Shown piece after piece: positions 46,168-55,373 of a DNA stretch of 64,000 bases. How positions within the stretch are numbered: the first letter of the stretch is position 1; each line of letters begins with the position of its first letter. Below the pieces are notes generated by a model. It did not search any database, was not told where the DNA came from, and saw nothing but the letters and a program-made list of their open reading frames with translations. The DNA lies in the NCBI RefSeq assembly GCF_001522585.2, contig NZ_CP013372.1:682001-746000 (forward strand), read 5' to 3'. The position numbers and the translations under genes are program-made. Origin of the DNA: Burkholderia sp. NRF60-BP8. Its GTDB lineage: Bacteria; Pseudomonadota; Gammaproteobacteria; Burkholderiales; Burkholderiaceae.

Positions 46168-46541
46168 GGTTCACATGTTTGTCGAGTTGAACATCGTTGG
46201 CATTACAGCCCGGCTGGCGCATCGCTGGACGCTTCCCGGCCGTCAGGCCGATCTTTTCGCTGCTGGGGTCGGCCATTCGGCCGAAGTCGGAATTCCGCGA
46301 ATCCGTCTACAATCAAAAACGTCTTTGCCGCCCGTGCGTGCTGGCCGCGCGCGGGCGGGTCCGTTCGTCCTCCGGCATCCGGAGGAGGCGCCGCGCAGCA
46401 TGCACCTGGCATTGCGTCTTGCGCGGCGAGCAGTGCCGTGGTCTGTGTCCAGTAGGTGAGGCGTCCGCGTGCCGTAGGCCGGCGCGCGTCCTGAACGCCG
46501 CGTGTCCGTAGGCCGGGCAGGCGGCATAACCGAGAGTCCCC
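46168..46541. other. Intergenic region upstream of the acetolactate-synthase-like gene
   Basis: About 370 bases with no convincing gene. It contains a short dyad near the toxin start (GTTCA...TGAAC, 46169-46192), a TACAAT -10-like box near 46306, and a direct repeat CCGCGTG(T)CCGTAGGCCGG at 46465-46482 and 46498-46516 just before the next gene. If the TACAAT box is used, the mRNA leader would be over 200 bases long. Confidence 0.4.
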
Positions 46542-48182
46542 ATGAAAGCATCGGATCTGTTCGTGAAGGCGCTGGAAGCCGAAGGCGTCGAGTACGTGTT
46601 CGGCATTCCAGGCGAAGAAAACCTCGATCTGCTCGAATCGCTGAGGCGATCGAAGATCAAGCTCGTGCTGACCCGGCACGAGCAGGCGGCCGGGTTCATG
46701 GCCGCCACCTACGGCCGCCTCACGGGCCGCACTGGCGTGTGTCTCGCGACGCTCGGGCCGGGCGCGACGAACTTCGTGACGGCCGCCGCGTATGCGCAAC
46801 TCGGCGGGATGCCGATGCTGATGATCACCGGGCAGAAGCCGATCAAGTCCAGCAAGCAGGGCCATTTCCAGATCGTCGACGTGGTCGATATGATGCAGCC
46901 GCTCACGAAGTTCACGCGGCAAATCGTATCGATCGGCAACATCCCGTCGGCCGTGCGCGAAGCGTTCCGCCGCGCGGAGGAAGAGCGCCCGGGTGCCGCG
47001 CACCTCGAGCTGCCCGAAGACATCGCGCACGAAGAGGGCGACGGCAAGCCGATTCCGCGCAGCTACAGCCGGCGGCCGGTGGCGGAGGAGAAGGCGGTCG
47101 CGCACGCGGTCGACGCGATCCAGGCCGCGCGCCATCCGCTGCTGATGATCGGCGCGGGCGGCAACCGCAAGACCACCTGCAAGATGCTGCTCGAATTCGT
47201 CGACAAGACGGGCATCCCGTTCTTCACGACGCAGATGGGCAAGGGCGTGATCGACGAGACGCATCCGCTGTGGCTCGGCAACGCGACGCTGTCCGACGGC
47301 GACTTCGTGCATCGCGCGATCGAGCATGCGGATTGCATCATCAACGTCGGCCACGACGTGATCGAGAAACCGCCGTTCTTCATGCGCACCGACGACAAGA
47401 CCGTGATCCACGTGAACTTCCTCGGCGCGCAGGTCGACCCCGTCTATTTTCCGCAGATCGAGGTGGTCGGCGACATCGCGAACGCGGTGTGGCAGATGAA
47501 GGAAGCGGTGAGGCCGCAGCCGCATTGGGATTTCGAGCGCTTCGCGATGATCAAGACGCATTTCGACGCGCATCTGGAAAAGGGCCAGCACGACCCGCGG
47601 TTCCCGATGTATCCGGTGCGGATCGTGAACGACCTGTACAACGCGCTGCCGCTCGACGGCATCGTCTGCCTCGACAACGGGATGTACAAGATCTGGTTCG
47701 CGCGCTACTGGCGTGCGCACGAACCGAATTCGCTGCTGCTCGACAACGCGCTCGCGTCGATGGGCGCGGGCCTGCCGTCGGCGATCGCGACGAAGATCGT
47801 GCATCCGCAGCGCAAGGTGATCGCCGTGTGCGGCGACGGCGGCTTCATGATGAATTCTCAGGAGCTCGAAACGGCCGTGCGGTTGAAGCTCGACATCGTC
47901 GTGATGATTCTGCGCGACGATGCGTTCGGGATGATCCGCTGGAAGCAGGAGAACATGAATTTCCCCGATTTCGCGATGACGCTGAAGAATCCCGACTTCG
48001 TGTCGTACGCGCAGAGCTACGGCGCGCACGGGCATCGCGTCGAGTCGGCCGACGATCTCGAGCCGTTGCTGCGCGAGTGCTTCTCGTCGCCGGGCGTGCA
48101 CGTGATCGACGTGCCGATCGACTACTCCGACAACGAGCGCGTGCTGAACCGCGAGATCAAGCGCCTCTCGGCGCAACTCTGA
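46542..48182 (+). CDS. Acetolactate-synthase-like ThDP enzyme (large subunit family)
   Basis: A 546-residue thiamin-diphosphate enzyme. The Pyr domain holds the activating Glu in LTRHEQAAGFMA, the middle domain is Rossmann-like (ARHPLLMIGAGGNRK), and the PP domain has GDGGFMMNSQELETA. No small-subunit gene follows, suggesting a catabolic rather than biosynthetic enzyme. An oddity: 28 residues into the GDG motif, where the metal-binding Asn normally stands (N-N or N-D), the sequence reads LRDDAFG. It sits 29 bases before an aldehyde dehydrogenase gene, so the two may handle one keto-acid or aldehyde substrate. Confidence 0.85.
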   Translation: MKASDLFVKALEAEGVEYVFGIPGEENLDLLESLRRSKIKLVLTRHEQAAGFMAATYGRLTGRTGVCLATLGPGATNFVTAAAYAQLGGMPMLMITGQKPIKSSKQGHFQIVDVVDMMQPLTKFTRQIVSIGNIPSAVREAFRRAEEERPGAAHLELPEDIAHEEGDGKPIPRSYSRRPVAEEKAVAHAVDAIQAARHPLLMIGAGGNRKTTCKMLLEFVDKTGIPFFTTQMGKGVIDETHPLWLGNATLSDGDFVHRAIEHADCIINVGHDVIEKPPFFMRTDDKTVIHVNFLGAQVDPVYFPQIEVVGDIANAVWQMKEAVRPQPHWDFERFAMIKTHFDAHLEKGQHDPRFPMYPVRIVNDLYNALPLDGIVCLDNGMYKIWFARYWRAHEPNSLLLDNALASMGAGLPSAIATKIVHPQRKVIAVCGDGGFMMNSQELETAVRLKLDIVVMILRDDAFGMIRWKQENMNFPDFAMTLKNPDFVSYAQSYGAHGHRVESADDLEPLLRECFSSPGVHVIDVPIDYSDNERVLNREIKRLSAQL

Positions 48183-48211
48183 ATGCCCCGTTCACAGGAA
48201 GGAGTCGTTCC

Positions 48212-49645
48212 ATGTTGAAGGAAACCTATCCGTACTACCTTGCCAACGAAGCCGTCTACGCGAACACCGATCTGGAGGTGACCGACAAGTTCAGCGGCAA
48301 GGTCGCCACGCGCGTCGCGCTGGCCGACGCGAAGGCGATCGATGTGGCGATCGCCGCGGCAGTCGACGCCACGAAGCCGATGCGCGAGATGCCCGCCTAC
48401 CAGCGGCAGGCCGTGCTCGATCATTGCGTCGCGCGGTTTCGCGAACGTTTCGACGAGCTGGCCGAGGCGCTGTGCATCGAGGCCGGCAAGCCGATCAACG
48501 ACTCGAAGGGCGAAGTCACGCGGCTGATCGATACGTTCCGCGTCGCGTCCGAGGAATCGGTGCGCATCGACGGCGAGATCGTCAACCTCGAGATTTCCGC
48601 GCGTGCGCAGGGCTATACGGGCTACACGAAGCGCGTGCCGATCGGCCCGTGCTCGTTCATCTCGCCGTTCAACTTCCCGTTGAACCTCGCCGCGCACAAG
48701 GTCGCGCCCGCGCTCGCGGCCGGCTGTCCGTTCGTGCTGAAGCCGGCGAGCCGCACGCCGATCGGCGCGCTGATCATCGGCGAGGTGCTCGCGGAAACCG
48801 ACCTGCCGAAGGGCGCGTTCTCGGTGCTGCCCGCGCATCGCGACGGCGCCGACCTGTTCACGACCGACGAGCGCTTCAAGCTGCTGTCGTTCACCGGTTC
48901 GCCTGCCGTCGGCTGGGCGCTGAAGGAGAAGGCCGGCAAGAAGAAAGTCGTGCTGGAGCTCGGCGGCAACGCGGCCGCGATCGTCGATGCCGACCAGCGC
49001 GAGCGGCTCGACTACGTGGTCGAGCGGCTCGCGTTCGGCGCGTACTACCAGTCGGGCCAGAGCTGCATCGGCGTGCAGCGGATCCTCGTGCATGCCGACC
49101 TTTACGACGCGTTGCGCGAGAAGCTGATCGCGAAGACGCGTTCGCTGAAGATGGGCGATCCGAAGGATCCGTCGACGTTCGTCGGCCCGATGATCTCCGA
49201 ATCCGAGTCGCGCCGGCTGTCGGGCTGGATGGACGCGGCCGTCGCGGCGGGGGCGAAGATCGTCGCGGGCGGCAAGGTCGACGGCGCGATGTTCGAGGCG
49301 ACGCTGCTGGAAAACGTCGGGCGCGAGCAGGACCTGTACCGGAAGGAGGCGTTCGGCCCGGTCGCGATCCTCGAGAAGTTCGACCGCTTCGACGACGCGC
49401 TGGCACGCGTGAACGACAGCGACTTCGGGCTGCAGGCCGGCGTGTTCACCGATTCGCTCACGCATGCGCAGCGCGCGTGGGACGAACTGGAGGTCGGCGG
49501 CGTCGTGATCAACGACGTGCCGTCGTTCCGCGTCGACAACATGCCGTACGGCGGCGTGAAGGATTCGGGCCTCGGCCGCGAAGGCGTTCGCTACGCGATC
49601 GAGGACATGACCGAGCCGCGGCTCATGGTGGTGCGGCGTCGGTGA
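48212..49645 (+). CDS. Aldehyde dehydrogenase family protein
   Basis: A 477-residue NAD(P)-dependent dehydrogenase with an aaggag ribosome site. Motifs: FISPFNFPLNLAAHKVAPAL with the catalytic Asn (PFNFP), LSFTGSPAVG, VLELGGNAA with the general base Glu, and YYQSGQSCIGVQRI with the nucleophilic Cys, then KEAFGPVAIL. The relatives include glyceraldehyde-3-phosphate, lactaldehyde and phosphonoacetaldehyde-type dehydrogenases; the substrate is not clear. It is co-transcribed with the ThDP enzyme and closed by a strong terminator. Confidence 0.9.
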   Translation: MLKETYPYYLANEAVYANTDLEVTDKFSGKVATRVALADAKAIDVAIAAAVDATKPMREMPAYQRQAVLDHCVARFRERFDELAEALCIEAGKPINDSKGEVTRLIDTFRVASEESVRIDGEIVNLEISARAQGYTGYTKRVPIGPCSFISPFNFPLNLAAHKVAPALAAGCPFVLKPASRTPIGALIIGEVLAETDLPKGAFSVLPAHRDGADLFTTDERFKLLSFTGSPAVGWALKEKAGKKKVVLELGGNAAAIVDADQRERLDYVVERLAFGAYYQSGQSCIGVQRILVHADLYDALREKLIAKTRSLKMGDPKDPSTFVGPMISESESRRLSGWMDAAVAAGAKIVAGGKVDGAMFEATLLENVGREQDLYRKEAFGPVAILEKFDRFDDALARVNDSDFGLQAGVFTDSLTHAQRAWDELEVGGVVINDVPSFRVDNMPYGGVKDSGLGREGVRYAIEDMTEPRLMVVRRR

Positions 49646-49671
49646 CGCGCGTCAGGCGGCGCGGCGCCGCG

Positions 49672-49715
49672 ACGGCACGCGGGCGGGCGATCGGGCCGGC
49701 CCGCGTGCCGTTTTT
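49672..49715 (+). terminator. Rho-independent terminator after the aldehyde dehydrogenase gene
   Basis: A 13-bp stem ACGGCACGCGGGC / GCCCGCGTGCCGT with a 14-base loop runs into five T, 26 bases after the stop codon. Confidence 0.88.
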
Positions 49716-49872
49716 CATGGCGGCGCGTGGAGCGGCACGGGGCCGCGCGCGCCCTGCGCGGCCGCCGGAAACAGGCTCGACTACGGGCGTCGCCTCGTGA
49801 TGTAATCGCGCGAAACTGCCGACCGGGGTACGACGCCGGAAAGCGCGAATTCATTCTTCACGAGGTCGATTC

Positions 49873-51456
49873 ATGTCCCCCGTCTCGGCATTCAAGCTGG
49901 TTCTGTTGTCATTCCTCGCGATCGTTGCGCTCGAATGCATCGCCAAGCGGCTGCGGCTGCCGCCCGCGGCCGCGCTGCTGATCGGCGGCATCGGCATCGC
50001 GTTCATCCCCGGTCTGCCGCCGATCAACCTCGATCCCGAGCTGGTGCTGCTGGTGTTCCTGCCGCCGCTGTTGATGGACGGTGCGTACTTCTCCGTATGG
50101 GAAGAATTCAAGCGCAACGTCGGCGGCATTCTGATGCTGGCGATCGGCGCGGTCGTGTTCACGACGTTCGCGGTCGGCTTCGCCGTGCACTGGGTGGTGC
50201 CGGCGCTGCCGTGGGCCGCGTGCTTCGCGCTCGGCGCGATCGTGTCGCCGCCCGACGCGGTCGCCGCGAAGGCCGTGCTCGAACGCGTCGCGCTGCCGCG
50301 CCGGCTGATGGTGCTGCTGGAAGGCGAGAGCCTGCTGAACGACGCGGCCGGCCTCGTGCTGTTTCGCTTCGCGGTCGCGGCCGCGCTCACCGGCGCGTTC
50401 AGCCTCGAGCACGCGGTCGTGCGCTTCGCGGAGCTCGGGCTCGGCGGCGTGGTGGTCGGCTTCGTGATCGGCAAGCTCGTCGTGTGGTTCCTGAAGCTGC
50501 TCGACGACGACTACCTCGTGATCACCGTCGCGGTGATCGCCGGATGGATCGCGTACATCGCGGGCGAAATGGCCGAGGTGTCGGGCGTGATCGCGACGGT
50601 GACGGCCGGCATGATCGTCGGCTGGCATCAGCACGAGGTGTTCTCGGCGGCCGTGCGCACGCGCGGCACCGCGTTCTGGCAGGTCATCGTGTTCCTGCTC
50701 GAGGCGATGGTGTTCGTGCTGATCGGGCTGTCGCTGCGCGGCGCGATCCATCGGCTCGGCGGCTTCGACCAGGTGCTCGGCACGATGGTGCCGCCCGTGC
50801 TCGCGGTGCTGGCGGCGGTGATCGTGTCGCGCTTCGTGTGGATCTACGCGGTCGAGGCGCTGAAGTGGCCGGTGCGCGGCCTCGCGCGGCGCGTGGAGGC
50901 GCCCGACTGGAAGGCCGCGACGATCATGAGCTGGGCCGGCATGCGCGGCGTGGTGACGCTGGCGATCGCGCTGTCGCTGCCCGAGGCGCTGCCCGGCCGC
51001 GACGTGATCCTGGTCGCGTCGTTCGCGGTGATTCTCGTCACCGTGCTGCTGCAGGGCACGACGATCGGGCCGCTGATCCGGCTGCTGCGTCTGCCGCCGA
51101 GCGAGGCGCGCGCCGCGCATCACCTGACCGAGCCGCAGACGTGGGCGCATATCGAGGCGGCGCAGCTCGCGGCGATCCAGCCGCTGGTGCGTGACGACAA
51201 CGGCAACGTGATTCACCCGCGCCTGCTGGAGCAATACACGTATCGGGCCGAGCTGACCGAGCGCGCGAAGAACGAGCCCGAGTATCCGGCGGAGATCCGC
51301 GTCGCGCACTACGACGTCGTGCTGGCCGCGATCAGGGCCGGGCGGGCGGAACTGTTGCGCCTGCATCGTTCCGGGCGCATTCACGACGAAATGCTGCACA
51401 CGGTCGAGCGCGACCTCGACCTGCAGGAAGTGTCCGCGCAGCACGCGCGCGGCTAG
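49873..51456 (+). CDS. Na+/H+ antiporter, CPA1 family
   Basis: A 527-residue membrane protein with 10-12 helices. CPA1 motifs are clear: FLPPLLMDGAYF in helix 3, FALGAIVSPPDAVAAKAVLERV, and EGESLLNDAAGLVLFRFAVA with the transport Asp, then SWAGMRGVVTLAIALSLPEA. A hydrophilic C-terminal tail of about 110 residues follows (VRDDNGNVIHPRLLEQY). It exchanges sodium or potassium for protons at the inner membrane. It is a single gene with its own promoter region. Confidence 0.92.
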   Translation: MSPVSAFKLVLLSFLAIVALECIAKRLRLPPAAALLIGGIGIAFIPGLPPINLDPELVLLVFLPPLLMDGAYFSVWEEFKRNVGGILMLAIGAVVFTTFAVGFAVHWVVPALPWAACFALGAIVSPPDAVAAKAVLERVALPRRLMVLLEGESLLNDAAGLVLFRFAVAAALTGAFSLEHAVVRFAELGLGGVVVGFVIGKLVVWFLKLLDDDYLVITVAVIAGWIAYIAGEMAEVSGVIATVTAGMIVGWHQHEVFSAAVRTRGTAFWQVIVFLLEAMVFVLIGLSLRGAIHRLGGFDQVLGTMVPPVLAVLAAVIVSRFVWIYAVEALKWPVRGLARRVEAPDWKAATIMSWAGMRGVVTLAIALSLPEALPGRDVILVASFAVILVTVLLQGTTIGPLIRLLRLPPSEARAAHHLTEPQTWAHIEAAQLAAIQPLVRDDNGNVIHPRLLEQYTYRAELTERAKNEPEYPAEIRVAHYDVVLAAIRAGRAELLRLHRSGRIHDEMLHTVERDLDLQEVSAQHARG

Positions 51457-51929
51457 CCGGCCAGCTTACGAATCGCACGGGTCGGCGTTCTGCCGGCCCT
51501 GAAACGCGCGCGGGTCGAGCGACCCGTCGCGCGATTTGTCCTCTCCCACCCACCGATTCGGCGCATTCGAATCCGGCCCTCAATATGACCGACGCCGAGC
51601 CTTGCAGCGCATGCAAACCTCGTCGCGGCGGTCCCGCAAACGTTATCGTCTTTCGAATCCGGAAATGATCTGATTTATCTGTTTCGGTCTCTTTCTGCAT
51701 ATTTGGCAAAACTAAACCGGAAGGAGATAGATGCTGTGTTCTAATTTCATTTAGAATCAGCCGGTTATGTTTATTGAGAGAAAGAATGCGGAGGTAATGC
51801 GGTCGTCGACGGGGAAACAAGCGGCGTCCGAAGCCCCGCAAGGCAGTGCCGACAGGCCAAATCGGCGAAATCAGGCGGGTTTTACAACTGCCAATATAAG
51901 ATAGTGTCCAAGTCGGATAAACAACTCCT
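51457..51929. other. Long AT-rich leader region of the wsp operon
   Basis: About 470 bases without a recognised gene. The right part (from about 51640) is distinctly AT-richer than the chromosome. Two short readings carry good ribosome sites: a 7-codon one from 51732 (after aaggag) and a 35-codon one from 51797 (after ggaggt) to TAG 51902. Neither resembles a known peptide. The wsp promoter should be here. Confidence 0.4.
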
Positions 51930-53063
51930 ATGAAAGAATCGATTGGAGATTCGGCGTTTGAAACTGTATTTATGAAAGAATCGAGCAGTGATAATGCCTC
52001 GGATTGCCTCGAATCGGGGTTATCGGTCCTCCTGGTCGACGACCAGCCGTTCGTCGGCGAGGTGATCCGTCGCGCGTTGCGCAGCGAGCACGACATCGAC
52101 CTGCACGTGTGCACCGACGCACATCGGGCGATGGCGGTCGCGCGCGACGTGAAGCCGACGGTCATCCTGCAGGATCTCGTGATGCCGGAGATCGACGGCC
52201 TCGATCTCGTGCGCGCGTGGCGCGCGGACGCCGGCACCGCACGCGTGCCGATCATCGTGCTGTCCGCGAAGGAGGAGCCGATCGTCAAGCGCGAGGCGTT
52301 CATCGCCGGCGCGAACGACTATCTGGTGAAGCTGCCCGACGCGATGGAGCTGACCGCGCGCATCCGCTATCACTCGAATTCGTACCTGATGTCGCGGCAG
52401 CGCGACGAGGCGCTCGATTTCCTGTCGCACGACATGCGCTCGCCGCAGACGTCGATCCTCGCGCTGCTCGACGTCTACCGGGCCGAACACGGCGACATGC
52501 CGGCGATCATGGAGCGCATCGCCGGCCACGCGCGGCGCGCGCTCGCGCTCGCCGACGGCTTCATCCACCTGACCCGCGCGCAGTCCGAGCGCCGCGCGCC
52601 CGAGGTCGTGAGTCTCAACGAGATCGTGCTCGACGCCGTCGACCAGCTGTGGGAGAAGGCGGCCGGGCTCGGCTGCCGGGTGATCGCGCACGTGCCCGAT
52701 ACCGAGTGCGTGACGATGGGCGACCGCATGATGCTGACGCGCGCGGTCGCGAACCTGATCGACAACGGGCTGAAGTACGGCCCGACCGGGATGGACGTAC
52801 ATTGCACGCTGAGCGGCGACGACGGCGCCTGGCTGATCGGCGTCGAGGATGCCGGCGCCGGCATCGCGCCGGAACAGCGCACGGCCGCGACCGAGTCGTT
52901 CGTGCAGCTCGAATCCGCGCACGGCGCGGCGCGCAGCGGTTTCGGCCTCGGCCTCGCGTTCGTCCGCGCGACGGCGGCGCGGCATCGCGGCCAGATCCTG
53001 ATGCGCAATACGGCGCGCGGCTTCATGGTCGCGCTTCGGCTGCCGGCGCAAGCGGAGCGGTGA
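51930..53063 (+). CDS. wspHRR: Hybrid receiver / histidine kinase of the Wsp system (WspHRR-like)
   Basis: A 377-residue protein with a receiver domain first ([16 protein letters not shown], phospho-acceptor D82 in [13 protein letters not shown]134 in DYLVKLPD). A HisKA part follows with His167 in [10 protein letters not shown], then an HATPase domain ([28 protein letters not shown]). There is no GGDEF domain, so it cannot itself make c-di-GMP as WspR does. B. cenocepacia is known to have such a gene (wspHRR) in its wsp cluster. The first ATG at 51930 has no clear ribosome site; an in-frame ATG 42 bases later repeats the same 14 bases. Confidence 0.82.
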   Translation: MKESIGDSAFETVFMKESSSDNASDCLESGLSVLLVDDQPFVGEVIRRALRSEHDIDLHVCTDAHRAMAVARDVKPTVILQDLVMPEIDGLDLVRAWRADAGTARVPIIVLSAKEEPIVKREAFIAGANDYLVKLPDAMELTARIRYHSNSYLMSRQRDEALDFLSHDMRSPQTSILALLDVYRAEHGDMPAIMERIAGHARRALALADGFIHLTRAQSERRAPEVVSLNEIVLDAVDQLWEKAAGLGCRVIAHVPDTECVTMGDRMMLTRAVANLIDNGLKYGPTGMDVHCTLSGDDGAWLIGVEDAGAGIAPEQRTAATESFVQLESAHGAARSGFGLGLAFVRATAARHRGQILMRNTARGFMVALRLPAQAER

Positions 53064-53187
53064 TGTCGCGGCGCGGCCTGCCGGCGCCGCGCCGCCCGCG
53101 AGACCCCGATGCGCTCGTGGCGCGCCACCCGGCGCGCAGGCGGGCGCGGATTTTTTCAACGCTGAATTTAGAAAGCCCATAACGAAC

Positions 53188-54864
53188 ATGGCCACCGTGA
53201 CGCCCCGCACGACCAATGAAAGCCTGCATCCGACGATCGGCGCTGCCCGGCTGACGCTCGGCAATCGCATCCTGCTCAGCTTCGGCGTGCTGTTCGTGCT
53301 GATGCTGGTGACAGCCGGCGTGTCGTACGAGCGACTGCGCGCGATCAACGCCGAAGCCGTCAGCATCGAGCGCGACTCGCTGCCCGGCGTCTACCTCGCG
53401 TCGACGCTGCGCGGCTCGGTCAACGAATCGTTCACGCTGCTGCAGCAGGCGACCTTCGTCGATACCGAACCCGAAACCGTGCAGCGCGATCTCGCCAGGA
53501 TCCCCGACGTGCTGAAGGACATCGAGTCGCTGTCGGTGGACTACCAGAACACGACGTTCCGCGACGACGACCGGCAGCGCTTCGCGGCGTTCCGCGGCGC
53601 CTACGATCACTACGTGCCGCTGCTGAACGAAGCGATGCGGAAGAGCCGAGCGTCGCGAGACGACGCGGTCGCCGCCTACGCGAAGGTGCTGCCCGCGTGG
53701 ACCGAGGTCGTGCGCAACGCGAACGTGCTGGTGCAGGAGAACCGCAAGTTCGCCGAGCAATCCGCGAAGCTGATCCGCGAATCGGTGCAGGACACCGAGA
53801 TCGTGCTCGCGACCGCGCTGGCGTTCGTGCTGCTGTCCGCGCTCGGGCTCGGCTACGGGCTGTACCGTTCGGTCACCGTACCGATGGCGCGGCTCGTCGA
53901 GGTGCACGACGTGATGCGCACCGGCAACCTGACGCGTCGCCTCGATCTGCGTCGTCGCGACGAATTCGGCACGCTCGAGACGGGCTTCAACCGGATGGCC
54001 GACGAGTTGACCGAGCTGGTCTCGCGCGCGCAGCAGTCGTCGATGCAGGTGACGACGTCGGTGGCCGAGATCGCCGCGACGTCGCGCGAGCAGCAGGCCA
54101 CCGCGAACGAGACCGCGGCGACGACGACCGAGATCGGCGCGACCTCGCGCGAGATCTTCGCGACGTCGCGCGACCTGCTGCGCACGATGAACGAGGTGGC
54201 CGGCGTGGCCGAGCAGTCGGCGACGCTCGCGGGCGTGAGCCAGAGCGGGCTCACGCGGATGGGCGAGACGATGCGCAGCGTGATGGATGCGGCCGGCTCG
54301 GTGAACGCGAAGCTCGCGATCCTCAACGAGAAGGCGCTGAACATCAACCAGGTGGTCGCGACGATCACCAAGGTGGCCGACCAGACCAACCTGCTGTCGC
54401 TGAACGCGGCGATCGAGGCCGAGAAGGCCGGCGAATACGGCCGCGGCTTCGCGGTCGTCGCGACCGAGATCCGCCGCCTGGCCGACCAGACGGCGGTGGC
54501 GACCTACGACATCGAGCAGACGGTGAAGGAGATCCAGTCGGCCGTGTCGGCGGGCGTGATGGGGATGGACAAGTTCTCCGAGGAAGTGCGCCGCGGGATG
54601 CTCGACGTGCAGCAGGTCGGCGGGCAGCTGTCGCAGATCATCGCCGAGGTGCAGACGCTCGCGCCGCGCTTCCAGATGGTCAACGAAGGGATGCAGACGC
54701 AGGCGAACGGCGCCGAGCAGATCACGCAAGCGCTGTCGCAGCTGTCGGAAGCCGCGCAGCAGACGGCCGAGTCGCTGCGCCAGTCGTCGCAGGCGATCGA
54801 CGACCTGACGCTCGTCGCGAACCAGTTGCGCACCAGCGTGTCGCGCTTCAAGGTCGACGCGTGA
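53188..54864 (+). CDS. wspA: Wsp chemoreceptor
   Basis: A 558-residue methyl-accepting protein. A membrane helix at about 28-47 ([17 protein letters not shown]) leads to a periplasmic four-helix-type sensor (4HB_MCP/WspA-like), a second helix at about 205-228, a HAMP domain, and the signalling tip [19 protein letters not shown] with [20 protein letters not shown]. The Glu-Ala-Glu-Lys variant of the hairpin is typical of WspA. It would sense surface contact or envelope stress. It overlaps wspB by four bases (GTGA). Confidence 0.92.
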   Translation: MATVTPRTTNESLHPTIGAARLTLGNRILLSFGVLFVLMLVTAGVSYERLRAINAEAVSIERDSLPGVYLASTLRGSVNESFTLLQQATFVDTEPETVQRDLARIPDVLKDIESLSVDYQNTTFRDDDRQRFAAFRGAYDHYVPLLNEAMRKSRASRDDAVAAYAKVLPAWTEVVRNANVLVQENRKFAEQSAKLIRESVQDTEIVLATALAFVLLSALGLGYGLYRSVTVPMARLVEVHDVMRTGNLTRRLDLRRRDEFGTLETGFNRMADELTELVSRAQQSSMQVTTSVAEIAATSREQQATANETAATTTEIGATSREIFATSRDLLRTMNEVAGVAEQSATLAGVSQSGLTRMGETMRSVMDAAGSVNAKLAILNEKALNINQVVATITKVADQTNLLSLNAAIEAEKAGEYGRGFAVVATEIRRLADQTAVATYDIEQTVKEIQSAVSAGVMGMDKFSEEVRRGMLDVQQVGGQLSQIIAEVQTLAPRFQMVNEGMQTQANGAEQITQALSQLSEAAQQTAESLRQSSQAIDDLTLVANQLRTSVSRFKVDA

Positions 54865-55373
54865 CGCGCGCCGATCCGCAGCACGGCGCTCACGCGCTGT
54901 TCCTGATGTTCGAGCTCGACGGCGAGCGTTATGCGCTCGACGCGGCCGGCATCGAAGAGGTGCTGCCGCTCGCCGTCACGAAGGCGGTGCCCGGCGCGCC
55001 TGACTGGATCGCCGGGCTGCTGATGCGCGGCGGCCAGCCGGTGCCGGTGATCGACGTGCCGATGCTGGCGCTCGGGCGGCGCGCGCAGGCGCTGCGCTCG
55101 ACGCGGCTCGTGATGGTCCGCCATCGCGCCGGTCACGCCGGTGGCGAGCGCACGATCGGCCTGATCGTCGAGCGTGCGACGCAGACGATGCGGATCGACC
55201 GCGCGGCGTTCCGCGCCAGCGGCGTCTCCACCGCGCGCACGCGCTGGCTCGGGCAAGTCGCGAACACGCCCGACGGCGTCGTGCAGCAGATCTCCGTGTC
55301 CGACCTGATCGACGACGTTGCCCGCCTGTATCTGTTCGACGGCCTGTCGGGCCACGGGGAGGAATCCGCATGA
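54861..55373 (+). CDS. wspB: CheW-like coupling protein of the Wsp system
   Basis: A 170-residue CheW-domain protein from a GTG start that overlaps the wspA stop codon. Motifs: [39 protein letters not shown], and the late strand [15 protein letters not shown]. It links the WspA receptor to the WspE kinase. It overlaps wspC by four bases. Confidence 0.9.
   Translation: MTRADPQHGAHALFLMFELDGERYALDAAGIEEVLPLAVTKAVPGAPDWIAGLLMRGGQPVPVIDVPMLALGRRAQALRSTRLVMVRHRAGHAGGERTIGLIVERATQTMRIDRAAFRASGVSTARTRWLGQVANTPDGVVQQISVSDLIDDVARLYLFDGLSGHGEESA

Noticed and set aside
46203..48176. A 657-codon open frame opposite the ThDP-enzyme gene
   Set aside because: It is a mirror of a well-supported gene on the other strand, with His/Arg-rich low-complexity translation.
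51767..51904. A 45-codon reading before wspHRR
   Set aside because: The outer start has no ribosome site and there is no family signal. It is kept only as a possible leader peptide from the inner start at 51797.
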